A stretch of 64,000 bases of DNA from Aegilops tauschii subsp. strangulata (lineage: Eukaryota; Streptophyta; Magnoliopsida; Poales; Poaceae), in NCBI RefSeq assembly GCF_002575655.3, contig NC_053040.3, positions 364,186,267-364,250,266 on the forward strand, in the 5' to 3' direction. The notes under the pieces were generated by a model, which saw only the letters and a list, made by a program, of their open reading frames with translations, searched no databases and was not told the DNA's origin. Each line of letters starts with the position of its first letter. The first letter of the stretch is position 1. Shown here one piece after another: positions 46,635 through 57,607 of this stretch. The position numbers and the translations under genes were made by a program.

Positions 46635-47460
46635 GTTGGATTCCTTGGACATGTTATATCCGGAGAATGAATAGCAGTAGACCCCACCAAAGTTGTCACT
46701 GTGACAAATTGGGAGTCACCCACGTCAGTCGGAGAGATTCGGAGTTTTCTTGGACTCGCAGGATACTACCGGAGGTTCATTGAAAATTTCTCAAAGATTG
46801 CGAAGCCCATGACGGAGTTGTTGAAGAAGGACACCAAGTTCAAATGGACTGAGGAATGTGAGGCCAGTTTTCAGGAGTTGAAGAAACGCTTGGTTACATC
46901 ACCAGTGTTGATTCTGCCAGATCAACGCAAGGATTACGAAGTGTATTGCGACACTTCTCGTCGAGGACTTGAAGCCGTACTTATGCAGGAGGGAAGAGTT
47001 GTTTCATATGCCTCACGACAGCTTAAACCCCATGAGTTAAATTATGCTACCCATGATTTGGAGTTAGCATCCGTAGTGCATGCGTTGAAGACTTGGAGAC
47101 ATTTTCTCATCGGAAACCATTGTGAGGTATACACAGATCACAAGAGTTTGAAGTATATTTTCACGCAGAAGGAGTTGAATCTCAGACAGAGGAGATGGTT
47201 AGAACTCATTAAGGATTATGATATGAGGTTGCATTATCATCCCGGAAAGGCTAACGTAGTAGCCGATGCGTTGAGCCGCAAAAGTCATGTCAATACACTC
47301 ATGACCGGAGAGTTACCCAAGGAGTTGGCAGATGACCTTCACGAGCTATGTTTGGAAATTGTTCCGAGAGGTTATGTAGCAGCTTTGGAGATTCAATCTA
47401 CTTTGATGGATAAGATCAGAGAAGCTCAGAAGACGGACAAGGAGATAGCGAAATAAAGGA
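46635..47460 (+). pseudogene. G3 unit 1 RT thumb/connection and RNase H
   Basis: Same frame as RT after one stop. It shows the conserved [14 protein letters not shown] of Gypsy RT, then RNase H with [23 protein letters not shown] and [16 protein letters not shown]. The first RNase H catalytic Asp (usually in DAS) is present as D in CDTSRRG. It ends at a TAA near 47454. Confidence 0.87.
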
Positions 47461-47464
47461 AACG

Positions 47465-48393
47465 ATGAGTAATGGAAAGACTAAAGGATTTCGTGAGGAT
47501 GAGCATGATACCTTATGGTTTGAGGACCGCGTATATGTGCCAAATGATCAGGAGATTAGGAAGCTGATTTTGCAGGAGGCCCATGATTCGCCATATTCGA
47601 TTCACCCAGGAAATACCAAGATGTACCTGGATTTGAAGGATAGTTTCTGGTGGACCGGAATGCAGAAGTATATTGCGGAGTATGTAGCAGTTTGTGATTT
47701 ATGTTAGAGAGTGAAGGCAGAACATCAGAAGCCAGCAGGATTGCTACAGCCATTGCCGATACCCGAATGGAAGTGGGATAAACTAGGCATGGACTTTATC
47801 ACGGGATTACCCAGGACTTGTTCAGGCTATGACTCGATATGGGTTGTAGTCGATCATTTGATGAAGGTAGCCAGTCCAGGCAGAAGAGTTATGCGGATTC
47901 TAAACGCAAGGAGACAGTTTACGAAGTTGGAGACAGAGTGTATCTTCGTGTATCACCACTTCGAGGAGTGAAGCGTTTTGGAGTTAAGGGAAAGTTAGCA
48001 CCACGTTTTGTGGGACCATACCAAGTTTTGGGACGTATGGGAGAAGTTGCTTACAAGTTGGAATTGCCTGAAGGATTGTCAGGAGTTCACGACGTGTTCC
48101 ATGTTTCTCAGTTGAAGAAGTGCCACGCAGAGATCGCTGATATCCCTCTGAGAGATACAGTACCACTGGAAGCGATACAGTTGGATAGTGACTTGACATA
48201 TGAGGAGAAACCAGTCAAGATACTCGAGTTTGCCAGCCGAGTTACATGCAGCAAAGTAATCATGTTCTGCAAAGTTCAGTGGAGTCACCATACCGAAGAT
48301 GAAGCCACCTGGGAACGAGAGGAAGACCTACGAAAGGATCACCCTCACCTATTTTCTAGCCAACCCGAATCTCAAGGGCGAGATTCATCTTAA
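47465..48393 (+). pseudogene. G3 unit 1 integrase with core deletion, and chromodomain-like tail
   Basis: The zinc-binding region is visible (HPGNTKMYLDLK, WWTGMQKYIAEYVAVCDLC, one stop after it), then the core start [15 protein letters not shown] with the first catalytic Asp. At about 47867-47875, after [10 protein letters not shown], the sequence jumps to the region encoding [13 protein letters not shown], so roughly 170 codons with the other two catalytic residues are gone and the frame shifts. The C-terminal domain ([16 protein letters not shown]) and a chromodomain-like end (KVQWSHHTEDEATWERE) remain open to 48393. Confidence 0.88.
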
Positions 48394-48405
48394 GGGGTGT
48401 AGGTT

Positions 48406-51068
48406 TGTAACATCCCAAATTTTTCAATTTGGAATGTTATACATTAGATCATCATTGCATATCATATTTTATTACATTTTGGCTTGATCCTAGAAATTCT
48501 ACGCAACTCAAGGACCCACGGAGAGAGTTGGGAATTCCGTTATTTTCATATTTGAGTTTTTCTCAAATTTTGAAAAGAAGATCGTTTGATTTTAATTATT
48601 TCCTCTTCGAATATTTCTTTTATAAAAATAAAAAGAGAGAGGATAAAATGACTTCCTCAAAATAAAGAAATATTGGAGATTTAAGATTAAAATCAAATAA
48701 GATTTTTATTAGCAGTTTTATCGCTATTTTATTTGAATTAGGAAAAATATGCGTTTTTCAAAATTGCATTAGAGTCCCATATAAATGTTCACCTTGTCCG
48801 GTAGATTTTTAGAGGACGGGGAAATTTTATTTCAGGATATTCGGAGTCCGTTTAGTATTTCTTTTATTCATTTTTCTGCGCGAAATAATTTTTAAAAAAG
48901 AAAAGAAAAAGAAACCGACCTTGGGCCGTATCCGCCCGCGACTCCACCCGGGGGGGGGGCTTTATAAGCCGCGAGCTCCAGCCGCCGCTGCAGCCCACCC
49001 GCAAACCCTAGACCCGCCCCGATCCGTCGTCGCCGCCGCGCGCCGTCGACCTCGGCGCCGCCCCGCCGCCGGTGCTGCCCGTACCGACCCTGCCGGAGGA
49101 GCCGCCCGCCGCCGCCGCCGTTCCGCGCGACCCCGCCGGAGGTAGCCGCCGCCGCCTCGGTTTTCGCGAGAAAACCGATTGGTTTTTTTTTTTAAACCCC
49201 AGATCCATTTTTTTTAGTTTCGGTTTGGTTATTTTTCGGTTTAGTTATTTAGCAGACGTTCGTCCGTACGTTCGTTTTAACGAACGGTTTTCGCTTGTTA
49301 GCCGCAGATAATGAACGTTCGTTCATTAGTCTGTTCGTCAGTTTTTCTGTTTCTCGGATTTTCCCGCGATTATTTTCGATCGCGATTTCTGATCCGATTT
49401 TCGTTGTAGTTTAACTTTTTGCTCGTTTATCGAAATCAGGCGGTTCAAGCGCCTAGAGTTTCGTCTCGAAACTCTCTTTCTGTTTAACCTACTTAAACAA
49501 GTTTTTTCCACTATAAAAATTGACTTTAGTCCAGATTAGCAAATGAAGCTTGTTTCTTTCGCAGTTTGAGTTTCGTTGTTTCGTTTGATTTGATTCTTTT
49601 TGCAAACCGGAGTTCTTAAGTTGAACTTTCTAGTTAGATCTCTTATTTGAGTTTTAATCGTGCGTTGTTGCTTGATTGCTGATTGTATGTTTGTTTGTTT
49701 GCGATAGAGTACCCGGAGTGCGAAGCGTGCTACTACGAGTCTCTAGGTTTCACGGATCATCAGCAAGGCAAGTAACACTTTGATCATACCTCTTTACTAC
49801 CCAGTTTTATTGCATTAGATCAATCCTCAAACAATTGCATGGTTAGGGTCTAATTTAATTTGTGGGCTTGGGAAGTAGATGAGGTAGTACCTATTCACCT
49901 GTTTATTATCAAACCTATGGGAGTTACTTCTACGTTGCTTATATTGCTATGCTATGCTCGTAGACATGGTTTGGGTTTGAGAGTATTCATGACAGATGTG
50001 AGTATTGTTAATTATTGGTTAACTTAAGGTGGCAACTTTAATACACATCTGGGTGGATTGAGGCACCTGGGGAACCCAGTGATTGCCTGTATTTTTTTGG
50101 AAATCCCGGGGTACCATGTGATTCTCCTATGGACTGCCACCCAAGCTCAAAGGGATCATGAGATTATTCATGCTAGAAGCTTCCGTGTGCAGCCACAAGC
50201 CATTATGGGCTCTGGCATAGTTGAGTATGTTGTGTGACCTCTTTCAGTGGTAGGCTAGCAGATGTAGGGGATGTAGGTGGTACTGTCTACCCAGAGTAAA
50301 GAGTTAACGCTTCTGAAAGACTGTGTCTCGGTCATCCGTTTCTCAAACACCATGTAGTGCGAGAAATCCAACGGAGGAGATCGAGTCTTGTGGGGAAAAG
50401 TGCGCAAACCTCTGCAGAGTGTACAAACTAATCATGGTTAGCCGTGTCCCCGGTTATGGACGTTTTGAGTATCTGGTTCTTGGATTATCATGTGGATCTC
50501 ATCACTCTTAATTATAAATTTTGATTGGGTTATTAATTACTTTTAATTGGGATTGAGATGGGGTTTACCATTCTCAATGTTTAACAACCACCATGATAGT
50601 TAAATAAAATTTATTTCTTTGTTGTAGGGAAAAATTGGCTTTTCGCCACACATATTAACCATACAGCCTCCACCAGCCATATATGCATGTAGTGATAGCT
50701 TTATTCTGCTCATTACTCTTTTGTGTTGCCTTGCCAGCATATTCCATGTGCTGACCCGTTTCGAGCTGCAATGTATCATGTTGCAGACTTTTCAGACGAC
50801 GAGTAAGGTGCCTTAGGTCGTGTCTTTCACTCAGTGATGCCGTTGGAGTTGATGGACTCACTTTTCTTCCAAGCCTTCCGTTGTTATCCTATTTAGATGG
50901 CCTTAAGCCATATTATTTGTAACAAGTTCTCTTTCGAGACATTCGATGTAATAAGTGTGTGATTGCTACTCTGTTATAAATCCTTCAACTACTGTGCGTG
51001 TCAGCATTACCGATCCAGGGATGATACTGATGCACAGAGATCAGACTGTTTGAGGTCTGGTCGCTACA
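48406..51068 (+). repeat. LTR2 of G3 (2,663 bp), shared by both units
   Basis: Begins TGTAACATCCC after the purine-rich AAGGGGTGTAGGTT and ends GGTCGCTACA. TTTATAA box at 48961-48967, after a G run of about ten (13 in LTR1). It acts as 3' LTR of unit 1 and 5' LTR of unit 2; there is no TSD on either side of it, as expected for a tandem product. Confidence 0.88.
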
Positions 51069-51071
51069 AGA

Positions 51072-51083
51072 TGGTATCAGAGC
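51072..51083 (+). other. G3 unit 2 primer binding site (tRNA-iMet type)
   Basis: TGGTATCAGAGC follows LTR2 as it does LTR1. Confidence 0.87.
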
Positions 51084-51176
51084 ACACGCTGACTGTAGGA
51101 CACGACCACTAAGCTAAAGCCCTAGATCACTACTCTCTTCTCATTTCTAACTTCTCCCCATTTTCTACTCTTTAGG

Positions 51177-51915
51177 ATGGCGGATGCAAGGATCAAGTTC
51201 ACGCAACCGGATGAAGACACCCCTTTTGGACGTCACTTGAAGGAAGTCACTAGATACCTGAACATTGGAATACCAAGCTTCACAGGGACTTACAACGCCA
51301 CTTTAGCAAAAGAGGAGCGTTGGATGATTCAAGTTCAAGTTCCAGGAAGGACGTTTACGCCAGTCACTGAGCCCATAGAGTTTTTCCTTTGATGCACCAA
51401 CCTGGAGTCTAGGAAAGAGTATGGCAGCCCACATTACCATGGGACGCATTGGAGAAGTTTACCACAATGATCTCAAGGATACTATCTACTAGATTTGTGG
51501 GCGCCGATATGAGCAATGGGAGATGATCAGCACCAGGAAGGATAGATCGATTGCAGCTTTCATCCAGGAGTTAAACCAACACATTCGACGCCAGGAGAAC
51601 CAGATGTGCGCAAGCATGACAGATTTGAAGAAGGCAATGACAAGGATCACAGAACTAGAGGAAGAACTCAAGGCTACTCGCGAGGATTATATGGAGCAAA
51701 TCGTCATACTAGTGGAGAAGAATGACGACCTGACAAGGAAGCCGGGAGTATTCATGGGAGACCCCGCGCCAGGAGGAGAAGACGACAGTTCCACTTGCCC
51801 GGAGAAATACATCATCATCGACGACACCAACTCGGATCCCGACGATAGCGATGATGACTATGTTGATGAAGCACGAGCAGATATCATGGAGTCTTCGACC
51901 GATCAATTTTTCTAG
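51177..51915 (+). pseudogene. G3 unit 2 pre-gag ORF with the same CTT TGA junction
   Basis: Same length and layout as 43542-44280. First frame 51177-51392 ends TTC CTT TGA; the +1 frame runs on to 51915 with one stop (TAG in ATCTACTAGATT, about 51486-51494). Substitutions relative to unit 1 are scattered. Confidence 0.6.
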
Positions 51916-52117
51916 TTGACCACCATATCCGTAGTAGAATTCCACCATGTATATAGTATAGTCTGAGCACTTTTGTAACGATAGTTGTTAGACCAATTGT
52001 ATGCCCTTGCTTGATTGATTGAATGATATGTTTGTGTTTGTCTCATGTGCATATGGGTAGTGTTTTCCCCCTAGACCTCATTCTACTCTGTTTTCTCACC
52101 TTTTCTAAACCCAGCAG

Positions 52118-53835
52118 ATGCCTCCGAGACGCGACAATGGATTTGCTTTCCCACCGGAGCTCACTCAGTTGATCCAGCAGCAGAATGCATTGATGCAGAT
52201 ACTAGTCCAGAATCAGAACCAGGGGAACAACAACAACAACAACAACCCACCCCCACCACCACCAGTTGATCACTTAGCCCGTTTTCTTAGGCTGAATCTG
52301 CCGGTGTTCTCCAGTAGCACCGAGCCGATTGTTGCAAATGATTGGCTCCGCAAGATTGAAAGGGAGTTGACTACTGCAGGATGCACAGATGCGGAGAGAG
52401 TGCGTTTTGCCGCACATCAGCTTGATGGACCCGCAGCATCATGGTGGGAGAATTTCATAGTCACTTACCCCATCGACGCTATGACATGGGATCAGTTTCA
52501 GCAGGCTTTTCGCACTGCCCATGTATCAACAGGAGCTATGGCCATGAAGAAGCGAGAGTTTCACAACTTACGCCAAGGAGGACGCACCGTTGGCTAGTAT
52601 GTGGATGACTTTAGTAAGCTAGCACGTTATGCCCCAGATGACGTCGCTACAGATGCAGCTAAGCAGGAGAAGTTTCTGGAAGGACTGAATGATGAGCTGA
52701 GCATGCAGTTGATGGTGGCAAATTTCAATAACTACTAGGAGTTGGTAGACAGAGCTCTCATGATTGAATGGAAGCAACAGTAGATTGACAACCGCAAGAG
52801 GACGTATGGACAAGGGAAGTATAATTCTGGAGCTCATCAGAGGCCCCGTTTCACCCCGAACTCGGGAGGACTTGTCCATAACCATGGAAGTCACAATCAC
52901 ACTGGAGGGAGTTCGCATAACCATAGTGGCACCAAGAACGGAAATGGTAATGGAGGAAGCAACGGACAGAACCGTTCTAACCCGGCAACACCCGCCAAGA
53001 AAGATCTAAGCCACGTTACTTGCTACAAGTGCCAGAAGACTGGACATTACGCCAATGAATGTCCTGAGGCTAAGAATGGAAACGGCAATGGAAGCTCTGG
53101 GAAGAAGCCCAACCCTCTCACCAGGGGACAAGTGAACCACGTTAGCGTGGAGGAGGTTGAAGCCCAACCCGATGCAGTAATAGGTAAGTTTTTGGTTAAG
53201 TCATTTACTGCAGTCGTACTTTTTGATACTGGTCCATCGCATTCATACATATCAAGGGGATTTGTGGATAAGTTTAAACTGCCAACCCAAGCCCTTAGGT
53301 CACCCATGTTAGTAACCTCGCCAGGAGCAGAGTATATGGCTAGACTATGGTGTGATCGGTTACCATTAAGGATTGGTAACTACCTGTTTCCCTCAGACCT
53401 AATAGTATTGAGTCACAAGGATTGGTTGTGATATTAGGCATGGATTGGTTATCGAAGTATGGAGGGAACATTGACTGCACTAGTAAGTCGATTTTGCTCA
53501 CCACCCCATAAGGAAGAAGGATCAAGTATGTATCCCAGCATATGCCGAATAGGACTCAAGTGAATTCCTTATCAGGAGTTGTACAGGAGGAAGTACCAGT
53601 GGTGAAGGATTTTCCGGATGTTTTTCCCGAAGAGTTGCCAGGCATGCCACCGGATAGAGACATTGAGTTTTTTATTGAGCTTTTGCCAGGCACAGGGCTA
53701 ATATCAAAGAGACCATACAGAATGCCCGCAAAGGATTTGGAAAAAACTAAAAAGCAGATTAAGGAGTTACTGGATAAAGGTTATATTTGCCCCGATCCAG
53801 GGATGACACTGATGCACAGAGATCAGACTGTTTGA
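52118..53835 (+). pseudogene. G3 unit 2 gag, protease and truncated RT start
   Basis: The gag frame begins at 52118, with stops at 52595 and two more by 52785. The zinc knuckle is complete (CYKCQKTGHYANEC). The protease has LFDTGPSHSYIS; a 1-bp loss near 53411 shifts the frame. The RT N-terminus is visible to [10 protein letters not shown], and then sequence jumps at about 53791 directly to the LTR end. RT core, RNase H, integrase and most of the third LTR are deleted. Confidence 0.87.
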
Positions 53836-53850
53836 GGTCTGGTCGCTACA
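53793..53850 (+). repeat. Remnant of the third G3 LTR (last 58 bp)
   Basis: CCGATCCAGGGATGACACTG to GGTCGCTACA matches the ends of LTR1 and LTR2. It is followed by the GGGCC TSD, so the true right end of the array is retained although almost the whole LTR is lost. Confidence 0.88.
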
Positions 53851-54960
53851 GGGCCTTTTTCGGCGCTCCGCCGGAGGGGGCATTGATCACGGAGGGCTTC
53901 TACATCAACGCCATAGCCTCTCCGGTGATGTGTGAGTAGTTTACCTCAGACCTTCGGGTCCATAGTTATTAGCTAGATGGCTTCTTCTCTCTCTTTGGAT
54001 CTCAATACAAAGTTCTCCATGATTCTCGTGGAGACCTATTCGATGTAATCTTCTTTTGCGGTGTGTTTGTTGAGACCGATGAATTGTGGGTTTATGATCA
54101 AGATTATCTATGAACAATATTTGAATCTCCTCTGAATTCTTTTATGTATGATTGGTTATCTTTGCAAGTCTCTTCGAATTATCAGTTTGGTTTGGCCTAC
54201 TAGATTGATCTTTCTTGGAATAGGAGAAGTGCTTAGCTTTGGGTTCAATCTTGCGGTGTCCTTTCCCAGTGACAGCAGGGGCAGCAAGGCATGTATTGTA
54301 TTGTTGTCATCGAGGATAAAAAGATGGGGTTTATATCATATTGGATGAGTTTATCCCTCTACATCATGTCATCATACTTAAAGCATTACTCTATTCTTAT
54401 GAACTTAATACTCTAGATGCATGTTGGATAGCGGTCGATGTGTGGAGTAATTGTAGTAGATGCAGGCAGGAGTCGGTCTACTTGTCACGGACGTGATGCC
54501 TATATACATGATCATACCTAGATATTCTCATAACTATGCTCAATTCTATCAATTGCTCGACAGTAATTTGTTCACCCACCGTAATACTTATGCTCTTGAG
54601 AGAAGCCACTAGTGAAACCTATGGCCCCCGGGTCTATTCTCCATCATATTAATCTTCCAACACTTGCTATTTTTATTGTCGTTTATTTTACTTTGCATCT
54701 TTATCATAAAAATACCAAAAATATTATCTTATCATATCTATCAGATCTCACTCTCGTAAGTGACCGTGAAGGGCTTGACAACCCCTTTATTGCGTTGGTT
54801 GCGAGGTTCTTATTTGTTTGTGTAGGTGCGAGGGACTTGAGCGTGGTCTCCTACTGGATTGATACCTTGGTTCTCAAAACTGAGGGAAATACTTATGCTA
54901 CTTTACTGCATCACCCTTTCCTCTTCAAGGGAAAACCAACGCAGTGCTCAAGAGGTAGCA
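53851..54960 (+). repeat. 3' LTR of G2, right part
   Basis: Resumes with GGGCC (TSD copy) and runs to AGAGGTAGCA at 54960, parallel to 35684-36796 of the 5' LTR. Confidence 0.9.
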
Positions 54961-55347
54961 TATACATACCTACGGAAATGTTTTTCTAGGATTCACCGTG
55001 TGGGATGTACATACCTACGGAAATTATTTTCTGGGATTCACCGTGTTTGATGTACATACCTACGGAAATGATTTTCTGGGATTCACCGTGTGGGATGTAC
55101 ATACCTACGGAAATGATTTTCTCGGATTCACCGTGTGGGATGTACATACCTACGGAAATGATTTGGTTTCGATGCCTCGCCCGATCGCACACGGCCCCGG
55201 CCTGTGTCCCAGGAGGGCCTATCCCCGATGATTTCTGGGTCGTGTGGGAAGGACCCCCTTATCGCACACACTCACTTAGCGACGGTTCCAAATGCCGTCG
55301 CGGAAAGGGGTTAAAAACCGTTTGTATAGCACGTCGTTGTACCAGTG
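54961..55347 (+). repeat. 3' repeats and terminus of CACTA copy B
   Basis: About five units of a 45-bp version of the TGTACATACCTACGGAAATG repeat (54961-55165), then CGCACACGG (55186-55194), then the terminus GTACCAGTG. Matches 17085-17503 of copy A and 1-250 of copy C. Confidence 0.85.
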
Positions 55348-55769
55348 GTAAGTGTTCTCCCTGAGTATGCACCGTTGCTACATTTCGTCGTGCCGAGACA
55401 CCACGTGATGATCGGGCGTGATAAGCTCTACGTTCACATACAACGGGTACAAGCCAGTTTTGCATGTGCAGAATACTCGGGTTAAACTTGACGAGCCTAG
55501 TATATGCAGATATGGCCTCGGAACACTAAACCGAAAGGTCGAACATAAATCATATAGTAGATATGATCAACATAGAGATGTTCACCATTGAAAACTACTC
55601 CATCTCATGTGATGATCGGACATGGTTTAGTTGATATGGATCACGTGATCATTTAGATGACTAGAGGGATGTCTATCTAAGTGGGAGTTCTTAAGTAATA
55701 TGATTAATTGAACTTTTATCATGAACTTAGTACCTGATAGTTTTTGCATGTCTATGTTGTTGTAGATCA

Positions 55770-57607
55770 ATGGCCCGTGCTACCGTTCCCTTGAATTCTA
55801 ATGCGTTCCTAGAGAAAGCTAAGTTGAAAGATGATGGTAGCAACTACACGAACTGGGTTCGTAACTTGAGGATTATCCTCATTGCTGCACAGAAGAATTA
55901 CATCCTGGAAGCACCGCTAGGTGCAAGACCCGCTGCAGGAGCAACTCCGGACGTTATGAACGTTTGGCAGAGCAAAGCTGATGACTACTCGATAGCTCAG
56001 TGTGCCATGCTTTACGGCTTAGAATCGGGACTTTAAAGACGTTTTGAACGTCATGGAGCATACGAGATGTTCCAGGAGTTGAAGTTAATATTTCAAGCAA
56101 ATGCCCGAGTTGAGAGATATGAAGTCTCCAACAAGTTCTATAGCTGCAAAATGGAGGAGAATAGTTCTGTCAGTGAACATATACTCAAAAATGTCTGGGT
56201 ATCATAACCACTTGACTCAGCTGGGAGTTAATCTTCCTCATGATAGTGTCATTGACAGAGTTCTTCAATCACTGCCACCAAGCTATAAAGGCTTCGTGAT
56301 GAACTATAATATGCAAGGGATGAAAAAGACAATTCCCGAGCTCTTCGCAATGCTAAAGGCTGCGGAGGTAGAAATCAAGAAGGAGCATCAAGTGTTGATG
56401 GTTAACAAGACCACTAGTTTCAAGAAAAATGGCAAAGGGAAGAAGGGGGCCTTCAAGAAGAACGGCAAGCAAGTTGCTGCTCAAGGGAAGAAGCCCAAGT
56501 CTGGACCTAAGCCTGAAACTGAGTGCTTCTACTGCAAAGGGAAATAAAACTTGTCGGGGATATACCCCGTGGTGTAACCCGCCGAATGTATGACCCGGCT
56601 GGAGCATGGCGACTCACTAGTGACCCGCCCGGAGCTTGGCGATTCACGGGTAACCCGCCTGATCTTGGCGGTTCATTAGTAACCCGGCGGGCGAGTCAGA
56701 CGGATGACAAGGCCCAAGGCCCAACATGCCGGTTCATACTATGGTGGGCCGGTTTACAAGGAAAGGCATAAGGAATATTCCCTTATAAAGGAAGCAAGAC
56801 TAGGACTCCACTTGTAATAGAATAATCCTAATCCTACTAGGACTAGTCATGTAATCCGCCCCTTCAACTTATATAAGGAGGGGCAAGGCTCCCCAAAGGG
56901 ACAAGCAAGAAGAAACAATCTCTAGGGCTAGACACAAAGAGCCGGTTTACCGCTGACTCTCTCGTGATGATAATGAGACCTAGCAACAAACAGCATGTAG
57001 GGTTGTTACCGGATGATGTTTTCCGGGGCCCGAAGCTGTCTAAACCCTTGTCTTGTGTTGCGTCTCTCGATTCCGCTCAACCCCTCTCAAGCGACCACAT
57101 AGATGCGTTGGCCTCACGACTAAGTCCTCACACTAGGACATCTGCCATGATAATTCCACGACAGGACTGGTCACTGGAAGCGGAACCGCCCCAAGTATTT
57201 GGCGGATAAGAAGGATGGCAAAGTGAAAGGTATAGTTGATATACATGTTATTGATGTGTACCTTACTAATGCTCGTAGTAGCGCCTGGGTATTTGATACT
57301 GGTTCTGTTGCTCATATTTGCAACTTGAAACAGGGGCTACGAATTAAACGAAGATTGGTTAAGGACGAGGTGACGATGCGCGTGGGAAATGGTTCCAAAG
57401 TTGATGTGATCGCCGTCGGCACGCTACCTCTACATCTACTGTCGTGATTAGTTTTAGACCTAAATAATTGTTATTTGGTGCCAGCGTTGAGCATGAACAT
57501 TATATCTGGATCTTGTTTGATGCGAGACGGTTATTCATTTAAATCAGAGAATAATGGTTGTTCTATTTATATGAGTAATATCTTTTATGGTCATGCACCC
57601 TTGATGA
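55770..57607 (+). pseudogene. C1 Copia gag-protease, split by a solo LTR
   Basis: Gag starts MARATVPLNSNAFLEKAKL, with a stop at 56034-56036 and a frame change before 56101. The second half includes RVLQSLPPSYKGFVMNYN. The zinc knuckle begins ECFYCKGK and, after the solo LTR, continues with HWKRN-like codons at 57170. The protease has WVFDTGSVAHICN, the usual Copia Asp-Thr-Gly site, and breaks at a TGA near 57446. Confidence 0.87.
56552..57163 (+). mobile_element. Solo LTR (612 bp) inside the C1 zinc-knuckle codons
   Basis: Starts TGTCGGGGATATACCCCG and ends CCACGACA, with a TATATAAG box at 56870-56877. The right flank is GGACT; the left is AAACT preceded by a few bases (GAAATAA) not expected from intact Copia, so the TSD is imperfect and the left junction has filler. 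No internal coding. The end sequence resembles short Triticeae Gypsy/TRIM-like LTRs. Confidence 0.75.

Larger units (their letters stand above)
40809..53850 (+). mobile_element. G3: tandem Gypsy chromovirus array (LTR-internal-LTR-internal-remnant LTR)
   Basis: LTR1 40809-43433, internal unit 1 43434-48405, LTR2 48406-51068, internal unit 2 51069 to about 53792, and a 58-bp LTR end (about 53793-53850). The whole is flanked by one perfect TSD, GGGCC. LTR2 has a polypurine tract on its left and a primer site on its right, so it serves both units. A chromodomain-like C-terminus and a tRNA-iMet primer site place it among chromoviruses, probably the Tekay/Del clade. All genes are damaged. Confidence 0.88.
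35223..54960 (+). mobile_element. G2: non-autonomous LTR retrotransposon, with G3 nested in its 3' LTR
   Basis: 5' LTR 35223-36796, tRNA-Asp-type primer site, one ORF region (36996-37829), 2.5 kb of non-coding DNA, polypurine tract, and 3' LTR 40333-40808 plus 53851-54960. Flanks are TATAT (35218-35222) and TATAC (54961-54965), a 5-bp TSD with one change. There is no RT, integrase, protease or recognisable gag, so it must depend on another element. It is inserted in the 3' repeats of CACTA copy B. Its LTR starts TGATACGTCTCCAACG, an abundant Triticeae type; I do not fix a family name. Confidence 0.85.
28380..55347 (+). mobile_element. CACTA transposon copy B, interrupted by G2
   Basis: Left end CACTACTGCAGG at 28380, right end ACCAGTG at 55347. 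CACTA DNA is 28380-35222 plus 54961-55347, about 7.2 kb; the rest is G2 and G3. The order of parts is the same as in copy A, but the array has five units and there is no solo LTR. Both genes are open in this copy. No transposase is present. It sits in the leader of Copia C1. Confidence 0.88.
55348..57607 (+). mobile_element. C1: BARE1/Angela-type Copia, right of CACTA B (leader, gag, protease start)
   Basis: Leader 55348-55769, gag from 55770, zinc knuckle split by a solo LTR (56552-57163), protease start to 57607, where C2 is inserted in the opposite direction. Integrase, RT, RNase H and 3' LTR are not visible. Confidence 0.87.
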
